This document shows positions 25,496 through 34,224 of a DNA stretch of 64,000 nt, piece after piece. The notes below the pieces were generated by a model, which was given only the letters and a program-made list of their open reading frames with translations, made no database searches and was not told the origin of the DNA. This DNA comes from Anaerolineaceae bacterium (GTDB taxonomy: Bacteria; Chloroflexota; Anaerolineae; Anaerolineales; Anaerolineaceae). The DNA lies in the NCBI GenBank assembly GCA_028714615.1, contig JAQTMA010000002.1, forward strand, positions 1 to 64,000. Direction: 5' to 3'. Every line of letters starts with the position of its first letter. Position 1 is the first letter of the stretch. A program made the translations under genes and the position numbers.

Positions 25496-26761
25496 TCACG
25501 AAAATGAACGATTCAGGCGAACATCGAGCCAGATCCCGCCATCTGCAGAGCGTTTACCGGCCTGAAGATCCGTCAGGTTGGTCAAATAGCACTGCCCGGC
25601 CTGCTGGCCCAGGCTGAAATTAATCTCACTACGAATGCTGCGCATGCATGAACGGTTGTCGCAGAAGACGTAAAGCTGCCCGCCGCTGGCTTGCTGTGCG
25701 TTACGCCACTTGGCCTGGCGCTGCTCGAGATTCTTGTTGGCTTCGACCTCGACCTCAACGTAAAGAGTTTTTCCATTGGGATCGATTGCAAGCAGGTCGG
25801 GCTTGAACAGTCTGCCCTCGTGCAGGTGAATATCAGGCGGGAAAGAATTCACCTGGTACTCCGCTTCGCGCAGCACGTCAGCGGCTTGCAGGTTGAGCAG
25901 GGTGTGCTCCGGAGAGACGTGCCGGGCAAGAAGCGCATCGAATTCGTTCTGAACCGCATCTGCGCCCGACAGCAGCCAGTAGGCCATCCGGCCATGCTCA
26001 GCCAGGCGCACCAGGTCGGGGGTGCGCCCCCCTGCCTTGGCTCCGCTGTTATCCCAGGGGCGAAAGAGCTCGATCAGGTGCAGCCCCTCCAGGCGGTTGA
26101 ACAGAGCTTGCAGGCTTCCACCCGCTTTGCGGATACCCAATCTCTCTGCCGCTTGCAGTTCAATGAGCGGCCGGCGCGCCAGGCCCGTTTCTCCCAGCAA
26201 GCGCAAGACGATGGCATCACGGTCGAATGTTTCCGCTTTGCGCCAGGTAACCATCCAATCCGGTTCGGGCGCACCCTCTTTCCGGGGTATTTCTTCAGAA
26301 TGGTGTCCGTTTGGCGCAGGTTTTGGTGATTGGACTGCAGAAACCTGCCGGAGTGCGGCGAGCTGATTGTTCAACCCGTCACGTTCGTCTCGCAAGGCCT
26401 GCGTTTCCGCAGCCAGGCGGCGGTTTTCTGCTCTCAGTCGATCCATCTCGCTCTGGATGGTCAGGAGTTGGTTTTTTAACGCCTGGAGATCCTCGCCATT
26501 GCCGGCCTTTACGTCCTGAGATTTTCGCAAGCGAGAATTGATCTGCTGGTTGATGAGCTGGCTCAACTCGTCGACCTTCAGACTGTCCAAAGGCTGACCG
26601 CTTTTCAAACGCCGATCGACCTCTTCTGGAGCGAAAGACTCCAGTAGGGAAACCAGCGCCCGCTGTGCTTGCTGCCAGCGACTCTCAGCCTGTTGGCGCA
26701 GCTCGGCCTGCACTCCCAGAAGCTGGCGGAGCTGATCTACGGTGATGTTTTCGCCAGCCAT
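25496..26761 (-). CDS. coiled-coil, winged-helix and PD-(D/E)xK-like protein
   Basis: A 421-residue protein in three parts. Residues 1-150 are a long coiled coil. Residues about 180-280 look like a winged-helix DNA-binding region (RDAIVLRLLGETGLARRPLIEL...LVRLAEHGRMAYWLL), similar to Replic_Relax-type proteins of Gram-positive conjugative elements. The C-terminal part has FKPDLLAIDPNGKTLYVEVEVE, a PD-(D/E)xK-like core with an ExE end. It could recognise and cut or hold element DNA. The start at 26761 has GGAGG 7 nt upstream. Confidence 0.6.
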   Translation of the reverse strand: MAGENITVDQLRQLLGVQAELRQQAESRWQQAQRALVSLLESFAPEEVDRRLKSGQPLDSLKVDELSQLINQQINSRLRKSQDVKAGNGEDLQALKNQLLTIQSEMDRLRAENRRLAAETQALRDERDGLNNQLAALRQVSAVQSPKPAPNGHHSEEIPRKEGAPEPDWMVTWRKAETFDRDAIVLRLLGETGLARRPLIELQAAERLGIRKAGGSLQALFNRLEGLHLIELFRPWDNSGAKAGGRTPDLVRLAEHGRMAYWLLSGADAVQNEFDALLARHVSPEHTLLNLQAADVLREAEYQVNSFPPDIHLHEGRLFKPDLLAIDPNGKTLYVEVEVEANKNLEQRQAKWRNAQQASGGQLYVFCDNRSCMRSIRSEINFSLGQQAGQCYLTNLTDLQAGKRSADGGIWLDVRLNRSFS

Positions 26762-27249
26762 TTGCTTTCCTCCAGGGTCTTCAACTGCTGCCGGGCCTGC
26801 GCAAGGCCGTTTTCGGCTGCCGTGCGGTTGGCTTCCTGCGGCAGGCTGACCCACCGCAAAGCCAACCGAGCTGATTCGAGATAGGCAGAGGCCGTGGTAG
26901 CCGCCTCTCCCCGCAGCCCGTCCAATGCCGGCGGAGCTGCCTGAACGTCGATCTCCTGGGCAATATGCAGGGCATGTTCGAAGGCAGCCTGCGCTTGCCG
27001 GGATTGGGTAAACAGATCGGTGTTTTGTCCTGATAGAAGGGCGGCAATTTCACCATCCAGCAGTTGCATGCCGGTCGTGGCGCTGCTCGTCGCCTGGCGG
27101 TAATCTTCCACCGCTTTTACGTCAGGCAGGAGCAGGAGAGGCCGCCCTTGAGCATCACGCGGCGAGGCCAATGCACCGACCACCGTTAGGAATAATGCCA
27201 GTGGAAGTAGAAGCCAGCTCAGGGAGAGATGAAGCGTGCGGTCATCCAT
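26737..27249 (-). CDS. secreted/anchored helical protein of unknown function
   Basis: A 170-residue protein with an N-terminal signal or anchor (LSLSWLLLPLALFLTVVGALAS) and an otherwise helical, Ala/Gln/Leu-rich exported part. The real start at 27249 overlaps the stop of the preceding OB-fold gene by 8 nt, with AGGAG about 10 nt upstream; the longer ORF is a shadow. The family is not recognised. It belongs to the transfer operon by spacing. Confidence 0.62.
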   Translation of the reverse strand: MDDRTLHLSLSWLLLPLALFLTVVGALASPRDAQGRPLLLLPDVKAVEDYRQATSSATTGMQLLDGEIAALLSGQNTDLFTQSRQAQAAFEHALHIAQEIDVQAAPPALDGLRGEAATTASAYLESARLALRWVSLPQEANRTAAENGLAQARQQLKTLEESKWLAKTSP

Positions 27250-27742
27250 CGGGTGTCTTCTCCTGGGAGACCACATCCTCCGGAATGGCGACAACCAGGT
27301 CGTCCAGTAGCGCAGAGTCATCAGAAACTGCATCTGCCAATCTTCCTCCATCACGATCTTTTCCTTTGTGAGAAGCACGCAGCAGACCGCGCTCGACAAG
27401 ATCCTGACGGACGCGGGCCCCAGCTTCCCATTCGATGTTGCGTAAGAATTCGACTTCCTCAGCCACAACCTCGAAGACCTGGTTTCCCTTGCCCGTCTTG
27501 CGCTGCTGGATGTGACCAATCACACCAAGCCGACTGCCCTTGCGCACATGCCCGTAGACCAGCTCGGCCAGCGGGCCATAGACGCACACACGCACCCCCT
27601 TGACCGCCGCCGCTCCAACCACACCCTTGATCATCAGGTACAGACGAAGATATTGGACATCTTTCGAATCCAAATGAAAGTTGTCGTAATAAATATCGCC
27701 GGTAATATCGCCTTTGATCCAGGCCAGGTTGTTCCGTGCCAC
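27242..27742 (-). CDS. SSB-like OB-fold protein, first gene of the transfer operon
   Basis: A 166-residue protein whose N-terminal 115 residues fit an SSB/OB-fold (LAWIKGDITGDIYYDNF...YLRLYLMIKGV...RVCVYGPLAELVYGHVRKGSRLGVIGHIQQR). The C-terminal 50 residues are charged and do not end in the SSB tip. It starts at a GTG with AAAGGAG upstream. It leads a run of about twenty minus-strand genes, and the promoter 50 nt upstream carries three phased GGGACA-N2-TGTCCC palindromes. Confidence 0.75.
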   Translation of the reverse strand: MARNNLAWIKGDITGDIYYDNFHLDSKDVQYLRLYLMIKGVVGAAAVKGVRVCVYGPLAELVYGHVRKGSRLGVIGHIQQRKTGKGNQVFEVVAEEVEFLRNIEWEAGARVRQDLVERGLLRASHKGKDRDGGRLADAVSDDSALLDDLVVAIPEDVVSQEKTPDG

Positions 27743-27790
27743 CCAGTACCGCTCCTTTGTTAGAAAAGCTCGTGTGGTTCGTGTATGGTG

Positions 27791-27879
27791 ATTGTAGGAG
27801 AAATGGGATGGGAAGGCGATGGACAGGTGTCCCGCGGAGGTGAGGACAAGTGTCCCGTGGAAGTAGGGACATTTGTCCC
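27791..27879 (-). promoter_or_regulatory. activator-type promoter with three phased palindromes
   Basis: On the minus strand the -10 hexamer TACAAT lies at 27796-27791 and the -35 position is poor (TCGCCT). Three palindromes lie upstream at 27820-27833 (TGGACA-GG-TGTCCC), 27843-27856 (AGGACA-AG-TGTCCC) and 27866-27879 (GGGACA-TT-TGTCCC), exactly 23 bp apart. The nearest ends 23 nt before the -10 box, placing its centre near -42.5. Confidence 0.8.
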
Positions 27880-28032
27880 GAATATTTAGAAGATGCCGTG
27901 TGCGAAGTGTTAACTCGAGAAAAAAGATACCGGAGAATTCTCAGGCGGGACGGTGACTCCGGACAAATTCGAAGTCGAATGCCGGTCGATCACAAGTGAC
28001 GGCGGTAGGGTCGAAAGCGGAAAGCGCAAATA

Positions 28033-28060
28033 TTGACAACACTTCGGGCGGTGGTATGCT
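28033..28060 (+). promoter_or_regulatory. possible sigma70 promoter
   Basis: TTGACA (28033-28038), a 16-nt spacer and TATGCT (28055-28060). Only a 17-codon ORF (MKKRKFLSIVVRVLGEH) follows before the IS630 end, so the original target of this promoter may have been lost or be downstream of the insertion. Confidence 0.4.
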
Positions 28061-28130
28061 TGGGGATATGGTAGGCCGACAATGAAAAAAAGGAAATTCC
28101 TGTCCATTGTCGTACGGGTCCTTGGAGAAC

Positions 28131-29286
28131 ACTAGTAGTCTGTCAACAAATGGTTGATTGATAAAGGTGCTTCAACTTGATGCGGGCATCCTCAGTGGTA
28201 AAGCGCCAATCTACAAGGGTCGATTTCTCTTTGCGTTCCTTCTCTCAGGCCATGACCTCCCGGATCAGGAACTCTTTGGACTCCATCCGACGATCTTCCA
28301 CTGCCGGCCAAAGATGGAAAATTCGATTTCAGCCATATTCAGCCAACTACCGTGCTTAGGCGGGTAATGAATCCCCAACTTCTCCAAGATGCGCCGGGCT
28401 TCGGCGGGGTTAAAGGCTTCATACAATGCCGCCGCCACATGGGTGTTGAGATTATCCAGCACTAAGACAATCACAATCGCCAGGGATACCAGACCTCCAC
28501 CACCTCTTTCATCAAGTAGGCCCAGTCCTGTTTGGTGCAGTGATCGGTGCCTTTGACCATTCGCTGCCCGGTCAAAGGCTCAGAGAGCATAAACAGGTTG
28601 GCGACCTCTTGACGCTCATATTCGTAGTCTTCACGTTCCATCTGACCGGGACCAGCCAGCCCTGTTGGATTTACTTCGCTGATGAGTTGTTTGCTAGTCT
28701 CATCCATGTACACCTGCGCGCGGAGGGGATCATATGGGCGCTGATGGACCTCCAGAACGTCTTCCATGTGGGCCAGGAACTCTCCACTTGCTTTGGGCGG
28801 AATGAACCATTCAACCTTCAATCAAGGCTTAAGTTGGTTTTTTGGGGGCACGCGGCGCACAAATTCATGCGAGAGACTGTCGACAAACTCCAACTCGACC
28901 ATCTTTTCGGCCAGCAGACGCAAGGTCCAGCGGGCATATCCTTCCGGCGGCGAGCTGCACACCAGGGCCACCAGATGGGCCTCGGCTGCTCCGTCGATTT
29001 TCGGAATATGATGGCGCTCGACAAAGCGTGGTGTCATGGATTGAGCGACGCTTCGAACCCTTCCTCGACAAAGCGACAACGCACCCGCGCGACTGTGGCG
29101 GCGCCGACCTCTACGGCGGGGTGTTGCCCGACGGAAATCAGTTTTTGAAGTACCTGACGTGCTTCTTCGGTCAATGTGACGTTATATAACCGTTTCATCC
29201 CTGTATCCTCTCAATGAATTTCCCTTTTCAGATGGGGTTTCAGCAATCTGAAAGGTATGTCACCTATCCGTTGACGGACTACTAGT
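28131..29286 (-). mobile_element. decayed IS630-family insertion sequence
   Basis: The element is bounded by 17-bp terminal inverted repeats (28131-28147 and 29270-29286, one mismatch; left end ACTAGTAGTCTGTCAAC). Its length of about 1.15 kb and the CTAG at each border fit IS630-family insertion at TA. The transposase inside is broken into at least four frames, so this copy is dead unless served in trans. Confidence 0.85.
28143..29198 (-). pseudogene. IS630 transposase, frameshifted and internally deleted
   Basis: Fragments in different frames read in order: an N-terminus MKRLYNVTLTEEARQVLQKLI that then lacks most of the usual helix-turn-helix before ATVARVRCRFVEEG; a middle part GYARWTLRLLAEKMVELEFVDSLS (28822-29079); the first catalytic Asp region QVYMDETSKQ (28471-28821); and the C-terminal DNLNTH...HGSWLNMAEIE (28265-28474) ending in VDWRFTTEDARIKLKHLYQ. 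These are the ordered DDE-transposase blocks of IS630. Several frameshifts and one internal deletion make it a pseudogene. Confidence 0.85.
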
Positions 29287-29424
29287 TCTACTGGTTAATT
29301 CTTGCGTCTTTCTGTCAACGGCATTTCTTCTTATAACTGTTTTTGGGTTTTGGAAATGACCTTGAAATAACATCTTACTTAAATACTATGTTTTCAACGA
29401 AAGGTGCTGTCAATGCAAAGGTGC

Positions 29425-29453
29425 TTGACAAACAGTAATAATTGTACTATAAT
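29425..29453 (+). promoter_or_regulatory. perfect-consensus sigma70 promoter
   Basis: TTGACA (29425-29430), a 17-nt spacer and TATAAT (29448-29453), matching the consensus at all twelve positions. The first plus-strand gene is 565 nt downstream, so the transcript would have a long leader into the sugar-acid cluster. A fully consensus promoter usually needs a repressor; an IclR-family regulator is encoded in the cluster. Confidence 0.7.
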
Positions 29454-29730
29454 TTTATACAGTGATGTTAGCTTTTACACAATAAAAGTTATATAGATTT
29501 CTTCTTGCCCGGATAATGCAGTTTGTAAGATATGCTTTGGGAACAGAACCAATGCAAGATGGCTATTGCAGTTAATCGGTTTTCTTGTTATACGGAATCC
29601 TCGTCTACTTTGTAGACCATCATGGCCTCAGATGAACTTGCTAATGGTTCTGACAACCGGCAACAGTTTTCGCTGGAATTGCCTGTTTAGATTTATAACC
29701 CCCTACCGGTATTCTCATAAAGTACTTACC

Positions 29731-29880
29731 TCATAATTCAAACGCTTGAACTGGGAATGTTGGAAGGCCTTTTCGCAAAACCATTTCATCAGGCAGCATG
29801 AATAATTCCAGACCATTTCGAAAAGGAATTTTGGGATCACGCTCTCGGGGTCCTCCCGTCGTAGCAGCTAAGCTAATCAT
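29731..29880 (-). pseudogene. possible protein remnant, 49 codons
   Basis: A short minus-strand ORF whose translation looks protein-like (for example DPKIPFRNGLELFMLPDEMV), and the frame stays open a further 15 codons upstream of the ATG. No Shine-Dalgarno sequence is evident. I read it as the C-terminal remnant of a gene lost from the region 29.3-30.0 kb. The family is not recognised. The rest of 29287-30018 holds no gene that I can see. Confidence 0.35.
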
Positions 29881-30018
29881 CTGGACAATGATACATAGGT
29901 GAGCAATGGCGAGCTTACTTTCAAATTAGCATATAGGTCGCATTTGATTTTCGTAGAATATTAATGCTTCTTGTCGAACGGAGCGACTCAATAAAACGAG
30001 CTTAAGGAGATGATCCTG

Positions 30019-31248
30019 ATGAAGATCACTGAAGTTAAACCTATCCTTGTGCAAGGAGGCCTAAAGAGCTGGACCTTTGTAAAGGTAAGCACCGATGCAG
30101 GGATCACCGGCTGGGGAGATGCAACTGAATGGGCCAGACCTGAAGGACACGTCGCAGTTATTGAGGCCGATCTTGCCCCGCAAGTAATCGGTGAAGATCC
30201 TTTTAATATTGAAAAGCTCTGGCAAAAAATGTGGATTGCCGGTTATGTTGGGGGAAAAGACTTGAGCCTGGGCATAACTGGTATCGAGACGGCTTTATGG
30301 GATATTGTGGGTAAGGCGCTTGGAACCCCTGTCTATAATCTTCTAGGCGGCAAAGTCCATGATAAGCTGAGGTTGTATGCTGATTTCTGCGATGGCAATG
30401 GATCCGGCTTTCTTGGTGGAACAAAGTGGAATGTCGGTGAAACCTCATTGGAAGGAATAGCCCGGCATGCACAATGGTTCAAAGACCAAAAATTTACAGC
30501 GCTAAAAACTCACCCAGTTGTCACCCGCCCGACTCCTGTAAATCGGTCAGCAACCTTAAAGATGATCACTGCTACTGCGAATAAGATCAGAACGATTCGA
30601 GAAGTGGTCGGAGATGATCTTGATATTTGTATGGACATGCATGGGATGCTCGATATGCCCTCTGCGATGGCTTTAGCGAAAGCCCTAGAGCCATACCGAA
30701 TGATGTTTTTCGAAGATCCACTTAAACAAGACGAACCGGCATCCGCTATTGATTATAAGAGGCTGGCTGAATCTACCTCGACTCCGATTGGCACAGGCGA
30801 AAACCTCTACACAGTGTGGGATTTCAGAAACTACTTGGAGGTTGGTGGGCTTGATTTGATGTTGCCTGATATTTGCCATACAGGAATCTTGCAAGCTAAG
30901 AAAATCGCAGCTTTAGGGGAAGCCTATCACCTTCCATTGGCTCCTCACAATCCAAACAGCCCACTTTCAACAATCATAAGTGGTCACCTGTGTGCCTCCA
31001 TTCCCAACTTCCTATGTCTTGAATATTTTCCTCCTGATTGGGAGCCACCGTGGGTCGATAAAGTCATGAGTCCATCCATCTCGTCGTTGGTAAAAGATGG
31101 CTACCTGGAATTGCCCTCTGGCCCAGGCTGGGGGGTAGAGGTCGACGAGGAGGAACTTTTACGACACCCCCATATGAATACCTGGCACCACGTTTGGGGT
31201 CATGGATATGCAGGACTGGACATTGGGAACAAGGTTTCAACGAGTTAG
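30019..31248 (+). CDS. aldonate dehydratase, mandelate racemase/enolase superfamily
   Basis: A 409-residue enolase-superfamily enzyme with the mannonate/galactonate dehydratase type active site: D206-x-H208 (MDMHG), the metal ligands E in FFEDP (about 231) and in GTGEN (about 261), and the general base H310 in APHNPNSP. It would dehydrate a six-carbon aldonate to 2-keto-3-deoxy-sugar acid. The start at 30019 is the ATG with AAGGAG 9 nt upstream; the ATG at 30010 touches that Shine-Dalgarno sequence. KDG kinase and KDPG aldolase genes downstream complete the pathway, so galactonate or gluconate is a likely substrate, but the sequence does not decide which. Confidence 0.85.
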   Translation: MKITEVKPILVQGGLKSWTFVKVSTDAGITGWGDATEWARPEGHVAVIEADLAPQVIGEDPFNIEKLWQKMWIAGYVGGKDLSLGITGIETALWDIVGKALGTPVYNLLGGKVHDKLRLYADFCDGNGSGFLGGTKWNVGETSLEGIARHAQWFKDQKFTALKTHPVVTRPTPVNRSATLKMITATANKIRTIREVVGDDLDICMDMHGMLDMPSAMALAKALEPYRMMFFEDPLKQDEPASAIDYKRLAESTSTPIGTGENLYTVWDFRNYLEVGGLDLMLPDICHTGILQAKKIAALGEAYHLPLAPHNPNSPLSTIISGHLCASIPNFLCLEYFPPDWEPPWVDKVMSPSISSLVKDGYLELPSGPGWGVEVDEEELLRHPHMNTWHHVWGHGYAGLDIGNKVSTS

Positions 31249-31330
31249 GAGCAGGAAGGAATAATCGTCTGATGCGACGAACTCGTATAAAAGGCAGATC
31301 AAAATTGCCAAGCCGTGTATCGTCCACGGT

Positions 31331-31402
31331 ATGCCGCTCTCCTCCGAATCGACAATTTATTAGGACGGGAGGAGGAGAGCGGCCCTCGAGAAGATGCGGC
31401 AT
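31331..31402 (+). promoter_or_regulatory. intercistronic hairpin with competing arm
   Basis: A 13-bp perfect stem (31333-31345 with 31371-31383; core CCGCTCTCCTCC) lies between the dehydratase and solute-binding-protein genes. The left arm's ATGCCGC (31331-31337) could pair instead with GCGGCAT (31396-31402). It may adjust expression of the binding protein relative to the enzyme or stabilise the 3' RNA. Confidence 0.5.
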
Positions 31403-31476
31403 CCCAATGGTTTTTAGAAAGACAAGATTACGCGGACTGTTCAGTCTAGGTCAGTAGTTTTTCAATGGAGGAAAAG

Positions 31477-33096
31477 ATGGAAAATCGAAAACCGTATAGA
31501 CTTACCCGTCGAAAATTCCTGTCAATAGCTGCAATGGGTAGTGCAGCTGCAGCTCTTGAGGCATGTACAGGAAAACTGGCTTCATTACCCCCCACCCCTA
31601 CTGTGATAAAAGCGGCGGTAACAGGTCCTAGAGTCGGTGGCTCTACAGTCTGGGCAGCAGAAGGAATCCCGCACGGGCTAAATCCCCACACAAACCCAGA
31701 TCCGATGTCAGTTGCCATGTTTGAGCATTCTTACGAGGGGCTGACGCTATTTGATAATAAAATGAACCTCGTTCCGGGACTTGCGGAGTCCTGGGAGCAG
31801 AAGGACGATACAACTGTCGTCTTCCATCTCCGTAAAAACGCTAAATGGCATGACGGTAGCGAATTCACAGCGGACGATGTCAAATATACGTTTGATTGGA
31901 TCCTAGACGAATCGCATCCTGTGTATTGGCGTGGCAACTTCGACCAAGTGGACCACGTCGAGATCGTCGATAAGAATACGATCAAGTTCATCACCAAGAA
32001 GCCGTTCCCCCCCCTCTTGGCAGCACTTGCTTCGTTGAGAAACTCGGCAATCATTAAGCAGGGCAGCGTCGATAAACCGGAGATGAACACGCAGATGAAT
32101 GGCACAGGTCCATACCGGCAAGTCGAATATGTAGCGGAGAATTATCTAAAGCTGGCAAGGAACAAAGACTGGTGGGGTTCTAGCGGCCCTTACATTGATG
32201 ATGTTACCTTTAAGATCCTCCAAGATGAAGATACTCGGGTCGCAGGATTGCGGGGTGGAACGCTAGATTATGCCATGCTGACAGCTCAAGGTCAGGAACG
32301 TCTGAAGGATGCCCCAGGATTGTCTGTTGTTCAAACTCCGGTTGTCTTCCCGCTTGTCGTTGAGATCAACATGAACCGGAAACCGTTCGATGATGTTCGT
32401 GTACGCCAAGCAATGAGTTTGGCGATTGACCGGCAGGAAGTCATCGATAAAGGATTGTCAGGGGCCGGTGCCTTAACAGGACCTATTCCGACGGGATTAG
32501 GGAACTATTTTGTGCCCAATGATGAACTGAAGAGCAAGTGGTACAAACCAGATATCGAGAAAGCGAAACAGCTGCTTCAGGAAGCCGGGTACACTCCGGA
32601 TCGTGAGATCGATTACATGATTGCGCCTTGGAATGACTATTACATTCCTTGCGCCATTGTTGTCGCTGATCAGCTGAAGCGCATAGGCATGAATATCAAA
32701 GTTCGCCAGATTGAAACAGGCGTTTTCGACAAGGATGAAAATCCGCCTGTCATCAACTTTGATATTTGCAGCGCAGGCTTCAGTCCGCGGCATGATCCAG
32801 ATGGTTACTTGTGGCAGCGCTTCCACTCAGACAGCGGCAAGAATGAGTTTGCCAACGGTTATCGAAATGACAAGGTTGACACTCTGCTACTTCAGGCCCG
32901 GACGACCCTTGATGCTAATAAACGGAAGGATCTATACGATGAGGCTCAGCGAATCCTCTTGGATGAGGAACCAAATATTTGGCTGGGGGTCATCTCATCA
33001 ATCGAAGCGGTACGAAGTCGCATTAAGGGCTATACCCCAACCGTGAATCAGCGGCGAGCATGGGGATTAAAGAACGCATGGATCGAAGAAGCTTAG
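31477..33096 (+). CDS. ABC transporter solute-binding lipoprotein (SBP family 5)
   Basis: A 539-residue DppA/OppA-type binding protein. The N-terminus has a twin-arginine motif T10-R-R-K-F-L followed by a lipobox L27-E-A-C30, so it is probably exported by Tat and anchored as a lipoprotein. Family blocks include MFEHSYEGLTLFD, NLVPGLAESWEQKDDTTVVFHLRKNAKWHDG and DDVRVRQAMSLAIDR. The start at 31477 has GGAGG 5 nt upstream. Family 5 proteins bind peptides, but several relatives bind oligosaccharides or sugar-acid conjugates, which would fit the catabolic genes around it. Confidence 0.9.
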   Translation: MENRKPYRLTRRKFLSIAAMGSAAAALEACTGKLASLPPTPTVIKAAVTGPRVGGSTVWAAEGIPHGLNPHTNPDPMSVAMFEHSYEGLTLFDNKMNLVPGLAESWEQKDDTTVVFHLRKNAKWHDGSEFTADDVKYTFDWILDESHPVYWRGNFDQVDHVEIVDKNTIKFITKKPFPPLLAALASLRNSAIIKQGSVDKPEMNTQMNGTGPYRQVEYVAENYLKLARNKDWWGSSGPYIDDVTFKILQDEDTRVAGLRGGTLDYAMLTAQGQERLKDAPGLSVVQTPVVFPLVVEINMNRKPFDDVRVRQAMSLAIDRQEVIDKGLSGAGALTGPIPTGLGNYFVPNDELKSKWYKPDIEKAKQLLQEAGYTPDREIDYMIAPWNDYYIPCAIVVADQLKRIGMNIKVRQIETGVFDKDENPPVINFDICSAGFSPRHDPDGYLWQRFHSDSGKNEFANGYRNDKVDTLLLQARTTLDANKRKDLYDEAQRILLDEEPNIWLGVISSIEAVRSRIKGYTPTVNQRRAWGLKNAWIEEA

Positions 33097-33210
33097 CAGA
33101 TTGTGATTACTCGAATTAAGCCATAAGCGGTTGGTTGACCTTGACACCATCAACGCAGAATTAAGGGAAGGAAAGTTGGCGAACCGCTTATGGCAAGGTG
33201 ATGATTAAGC

Positions 33211-34161
33211 ATGGGTAAATATATCGCTCGCCGTTTGTTGCTCATGATTCCTACTTTGTTAGGCATGTCAATCCTCATCTTCGGATTGATGAGACTTGTG
33301 CCTGCCGATGCAGTCGATGCCATGCTGGGCAGTGACATCAAGCTGGCTGCGGATGAACGCGAACAACTCCGCAAGATGTTCGGTCTCGATCAGCCATTAT
33401 ATATACAGTACTTCAGTTGGCTCGGTGATGCCGTGCATGGCGACCTTGGTAAGTCCTTTCGAACCTCGGAACCAGTACTTGTATCGATCTCTCACCGCGT
33501 AGGGATAACTGCTGAATTGGCAGTCCTCTCAGTTCTCCTATCAGCAGCAGTGGCGATTCCATTGGGGGTGCTCGCTGCGTTAAAGCGGAATGGTTTCACT
33601 GATTTGGTAATTCACTTAATCGCTCTCCTTGGGCTTTCGATGCCTTACTTTTGGCTCGCAGCGCTATACCTTCTTATAACATCAGTTTACCTTAAGTGGC
33701 AACCACCCATAATCTGGGCAAGCCCACTGAGTGATTTGAAGAGTAATCTCTCTCAAATGATCCTACCAGTGCTTTCACTAAGCGCTGGATTGGTCGCCAT
33801 TGTGATGCGGATGACGCGATCATCAATACTCGAAGTGCTTGATCAGGATTATATTCGGACCGCTAGAGCCAAGGGGCTACGGGAGAGAGTTGTCATAATC
33901 CGCCACGCCCTGAAAAACGCAGCGATACCGATAATTACCGTCATTGGCCTGCAGTTAGGCTCTCTAATTGGTGGAGCAGTGGTGATTGAGCAGATGTTCG
34001 GCTTGCCAGGAATTGGCACTTTGATCTTGAATGGTGTATATAACCGTGACTATCCTGTCGTGCAAGGCAGCATATTATTTTTTGCGACGGTATTCGTCTT
34101 TGTAAATCTACTAGTTGATCTGTTGTATGCTTATGCTGATCCGAGGATTCGCTATTCCTGA
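33211..34161 (+). CDS. ABC transporter permease, DppB type
   Basis: A 316-residue inner-membrane permease with the DppB/OppB layout: N-terminal helix RRLLLMIPTLLGMSILIFGLMRLVPADAVDAMLG, the GLDQPLYIQYFSWL linker and six helices, with the EAA loop TARAKGLRERVVIIRHALKNA. It pairs with the DppC-type gene that follows. The Shine-Dalgarno sequence (AAGGTGA) is weak and rather far from the ATG. Confidence 0.93.
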   Translation: MGKYIARRLLLMIPTLLGMSILIFGLMRLVPADAVDAMLGSDIKLAADEREQLRKMFGLDQPLYIQYFSWLGDAVHGDLGKSFRTSEPVLVSISHRVGITAELAVLSVLLSAAVAIPLGVLAALKRNGFTDLVIHLIALLGLSMPYFWLAALYLLITSVYLKWQPPIIWASPLSDLKSNLSQMILPVLSLSAGLVAIVMRMTRSSILEVLDQDYIRTARAKGLRERVVIIRHALKNAAIPIITVIGLQLGSLIGGAVVIEQMFGLPGIGTLILNGVYNRDYPVVQGSILFFATVFVFVNLLVDLLYAYADPRIRYS

Positions 34162-34224
34162 TGTAAGAAAAGTGTGCCAGGTACTAGAAAGAATCATCAT
34201 TTTTCGAAAATATGGTGTGCAAAT

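Noticed and set aside
25274..25507. Plus-strand ORF with repeated peptide units
   Set aside because: The peptide repeats are only the translation of the GGTTTGTACC DNA repeats.
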